A DNA stretch of 64,000 bases from Flavobacterium sp. J27 (GTDB lineage Bacteria > Bacteroidota > Bacteroidia > Flavobacteriales > Flavobacteriaceae): NCBI RefSeq assembly GCF_004303025.1, contig NZ_PJQW01000004.1:7183-71182 (forward strand), in the 5' to 3' direction. How positions within the stretch are numbered: position 1 is the stretch's first letter; each line of letters begins with the position of its first letter. The translations under genes and the position numbers were made by a program. Shown here piece by piece: positions 61,931 through 64,000 of the stretch. Below the pieces are notes generated by a model that worked only from the letters and a program-made list of their open reading frames with translations, was not told the origin of the DNA and made no database searches.

Positions 61931-63691
61931 ATGAATTTTTTCCATTTTCTTGTATTCCAATCAGAAAGATATTTAGTCCGAACAAAATTTAGCTGCTATC
62001 TTGTTATTATTCTATTTACTTTAAATGGCGTAGCTGCATCAAAATTGCATCAAGAGAAACCTTTAGATAGTTTGCTCATCCAATTAAAAAATCATACCAA
62101 AAAGGATACAATACAAATTAATCTTCTTAATGCTATTGGCTATAAATATTGGATTATAGATGCGAATAAATCCATTCATTATGGACAAAAAGCGTTGCAA
62201 TTATCTGAGCAATTATCTTACAATCATGGGCTTGCAAAGGCTAATCGTATTATAGGTGTTGCCTATTGGTCTCAAGGTTTTCAGAATAAAGCCTTACTCT
62301 ATTTAAAGCAATCGCATGAGCTTTACAAATCAGATAATGATAAAGAAGGGATTGCCAATACTCGTCTTAATTTGGGGATGGTTTATGCAGATCTTAAAAA
62401 TTATAAAAAAGCGTTACATTATTATGAGTTAGCTATTGATGAATTTACTGCTTTAGAACTAAAAGGAAGAATTGCGACCACATTTACCAAAATTGGAACC
62501 ATGTTTATTGAAGAGCATAAAAATGAAGAGGCATTAAAATACTTAACTGATGCTTTGCAAATGCATATTGCAAGTAATTTTACTTATGGTATTGCTGAAG
62601 TACATAATAAATTAGGTATTTTGTACCTTAATAAAAATGAAATTGAATTAGCTTCTTACCACATTAAAAAGTCGATGGAATTAGGTAAAGAAGTGAATGA
62701 TACTCATGGTTTAACAAATAATCTTATCCTTTTTGGAAAAATCTTAAGATGGCGGAATAAGATTGATGAAGCAACTCAATCGGTTGAGAAAGGACTATTA
62801 TTGGCACAAGAAAATAATTTAAAGCAATTTGAATTATTAGCTTATGAAGAGTTAAAAGAACTGAAGAAACTACAACATAAACCTTATGAAGCTTTAGCTT
62901 TTTATGAAAAGTATGAGTTCCTAAAAGATTCGCTTTTTAGGTTAGAAAAATCAAAACAAATTGCCTATATAGAATTTGAGAATGCATTAGAAAAGAAGGA
63001 TCATGAGTTTTCTAAACTGGAGGCAAAGGAAAAAGCGAGTAAAATTATAAACCTTTTATTAATTATAGGACTTGTAATTTTATCTGTTGCTGGTTATTTC
63101 ATTTATTCGATGTCGCAACAGCGTTTAGAGAAGAATAGGCAATTAGCTTTAAAAAATCAAGCGTATTTAGAATCGGAACAAGCCCTTACCCAAAAAGAAT
63201 TGGAGAATTCTGAGTTAAAACGACAAGAATTAAGACAGCAGTTAGATTTCAAGAATAGAGAGCTTACTTCTTACGCTTTAAATTTTATAAAAAAGAATGA
63301 AGTGGTACAAGAATTGCAGCTAACCATTAATAAGCTTAAGGAATCGTCGGTTATAAATAAGGATAAATTACTATCCGATTTAAAAAAAATCATAGAAAAG
63401 AATTTAAGTATAGATAGAGATTGGGAAGATTTCAGTAGATTTTTTGATGATGTACATCAAGGATTTTATACCAATTTAAAATCACATCATACTTCTTTAA
63501 CGGTAAATGATCTTAAATTATGCTCATTAATTCGCCTAAATCTTAATACTAAAGAAACTGCCAGTATTTTAGGAATATCTCCCGAAAGCGCAAAAACAGC
63601 TCGGTATCGTTTACGTCAAAAACTGGGCTTAGATGCCAAACAAGATATCACTAATTATTTACTTGATCTAGAATCTGAATCGAATAATTGA
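61931..63691 (+). CDS. TPR-repeat, membrane-anchored LuxR-type regulator
   Basis: This 586-residue protein starts with a long signal/anchor (~20-37, CYLVIILFTLNGVAAS). Residues ~50-360 hold about seven TPRs of the TPR_8/TPR_12 kind ('HGLAKANRIIGVAYWSQGFQNKALLYLKQSHELY', 'GIANTRLNLGMVYADLKNYKKALHYYELAI'). A single membrane helix (~371-393, IINLLLIIGLVILSVAGYFIYSM) is followed by a cytoplasmic coiled coil, then a C-terminal LuxR/GerE-like HTH ('LTVNDLKLCSLIRLNLNTKETASILGISPESAKTARYRLRQKLGL'). Such proteins are common one-component regulators in Bacteroidota. The target genes are unknown; it may read an envelope signal and regulate neighbours. Confidence 0.85.
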   Translation: MNFFHFLVFQSERYLVRTKFSCYLVIILFTLNGVAASKLHQEKPLDSLLIQLKNHTKKDTIQINLLNAIGYKYWIIDANKSIHYGQKALQLSEQLSYNHGLAKANRIIGVAYWSQGFQNKALLYLKQSHELYKSDNDKEGIANTRLNLGMVYADLKNYKKALHYYELAIDEFTALELKGRIATTFTKIGTMFIEEHKNEEALKYLTDALQMHIASNFTYGIAEVHNKLGILYLNKNEIELASYHIKKSMELGKEVNDTHGLTNNLILFGKILRWRNKIDEATQSVEKGLLLAQENNLKQFELLAYEELKELKKLQHKPYEALAFYEKYEFLKDSLFRLEKSKQIAYIEFENALEKKDHEFSKLEAKEKASKIINLLLIIGLVILSVAGYFIYSMSQQRLEKNRQLALKNQAYLESEQALTQKELENSELKRQELRQQLDFKNRELTSYALNFIKKNEVVQELQLTINKLKESSVINKDKLLSDLKKIIEKNLSIDRDWEDFSRFFDDVHQGFYTNLKSHHTSLTVNDLKLCSLIRLNLNTKETASILGISPESAKTARYRLRQKLGLDAKQDITNYLLDLESESNN

Positions 63692-63805
63692 TAAAATTTT
63701 TTTAGGTTGAGATAAGGAGTATTTCAACAAAAAATAATGTAAAGCATTATTTTTTTGGTAACCGATAGGATCATTTTTTTTGAGTAAATGTCAACTAAAA
63801 ATAGC

Positions 63806-63842
63806 AAACCCTGTAAAATGAATACTTTACAGGGTTTTTTGT
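63806..63842 (+). terminator. Terminator at the right edge
   Basis: AAACCCTGTAAA / TTTACAGGGTTT with an ATGAATA-type loop, followed by TTTTTT. Confidence 0.85.
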
Positions 63843-63859
63843 GGAGTCGGAGAGAATTG
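63842..63859 (-). other. Fragment resembling a tRNA 3' end (possible attachment site)
   Basis: Read on the minus strand it is CAATTCTCTCCGACTCCA. This parses as the end of a T loop (CAATT), the 3' strand of a T stem (CTCTC), the acceptor 3' strand (CGACTCC) and discriminator A. The rest of a tRNA is absent. Such duplicated tRNA ends mark borders of integrated elements. The match is short, so chance is possible. Confidence 0.35.
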
Positions 63860-63929
63860 TTATGTTTTTTTTATAATATTGTGTTTATAAGTATTTAATG
63901 GTAATTTACCCCAGTATAACTAGAAATGT

Positions 63930-63937
63930 TATATTTG
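63930..63937 (+). promoter_or_regulatory. -7 box (TATATTTG) pointing out of the window
   Basis: TATATTTG fits TAnnTTTG and lies 59 bases before the ATG at 63996. The TGTCAACT repeats sit between them. Confidence 0.4.
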
Positions 63938-64000
63938 TTTTTGTTATTAAATTATATCAAAATATAACTATATTGTCAACTGAACTGTCAACTAAATGAA

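Larger units (their letters stand above)
63692..64000. other. Right-edge intergenic region
   Basis: It holds a strong terminator, a fragment resembling a reversed tRNA 3' end, a -7 box, direct repeats of TGTCAACT and an ATG at 63996 that may start a gene beyond the window. Confidence 0.45.

Noticed and set aside
63842..63859. Complete tRNA gene
   Set aside because: Only the 3' end pattern is present; no anticodon or D arm follows on the minus strand.

Overview
The window is AT-rich bacterial DNA that fits a flavobacterium (Bacteroidota, family Flavobacteriaceae). The evidence is several secreted proteins ending in type IX secretion (T9SS) type A sorting domains with YPNP motifs. Promoters are of the Bacteroidota TTG / TAnnTTTG kind. 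There is a fused E1-alpha/beta 2-oxoacid dehydrogenase, and a PLP enzyme of the serine palmitoyltransferase / cysteate acyltransferase group. No species can be named from sequence alone.

Layout. 1-20 kb is mostly chromosomal: the 3' end of a large T9SS adhesin-like protein, two cysteine-desulfurase-type PLP enzymes, an esterase, an alpha-oxoamine synthase, two duplicated small secreted proteins, the E1 dehydrogenase, an M1-peptidase-like protein fused to a probable outer-membrane barrel, a secreted endonuclease, a DUF4252-like protein and a membrane-anchored AsmA-like protein. 20-28 kb is one giant T9SS protein of about 2625 residues. It joins a PhoD-like phosphatase domain, LamG and jelly-roll modules, and a PhoX-like (DUF839) phosphatase domain. 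28-33 kb holds a leucine-rich-repeat protein and two tandem di-haem cytochrome c peroxidase/MauG-type proteins.

33-57 kb is a complete extracellular contractile injection system (eCIS; Afp/PVC/MAC type). It starts with a regulator that fuses an alpha/beta hydrolase, a degenerate class III nucleotide cyclase domain and an AraC-type DNA-binding domain. The structural genes follow on one strand: cap protein (Afp16/DUF4255), an unknown protein, sheath, three tube proteins, a 55-residue Afp6-like protein (DUF5908), LysM hub (Afp7), spike (Afp8), gp25-like (Afp9), spike tip (Afp10), baseplate J (Afp11), tail fibre, Afp12-like baseplate, tape measure (Afp14), and AAA+ ATPase (Afp15). Two candidate cargo proteins follow. 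They share a DUF4157 HEAWH domain, but one carries a lipase-like C-terminus and the other a transmembrane/helical C-terminus.

57-62 kb has a DUF6261-like gene on the opposite strand, an 8.5-copy 41-bp tandem repeat, and then a five-gene run: peptidoglycan amidase without signal peptide, lipoprotein, multi-span membrane protein, single-span coiled-coil protein, and periplasmic coiled-coil protein with a C-terminal anchor. This resembles a lysis cassette (endolysin, holin, spanins) and may be the particle-release or envelope-crossing module of the eCIS; that link is inference. A TPR-LuxR regulator follows. The right edge holds a terminator, a fragment resembling a tRNA 3' end and short direct repeats, suggesting the border of another mobile element.

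The strongest candidates for something undescribed are the eCIS with its three-domain regulator and adjacent lysis-like cassette, and the PhoD-PhoX fusion protein.
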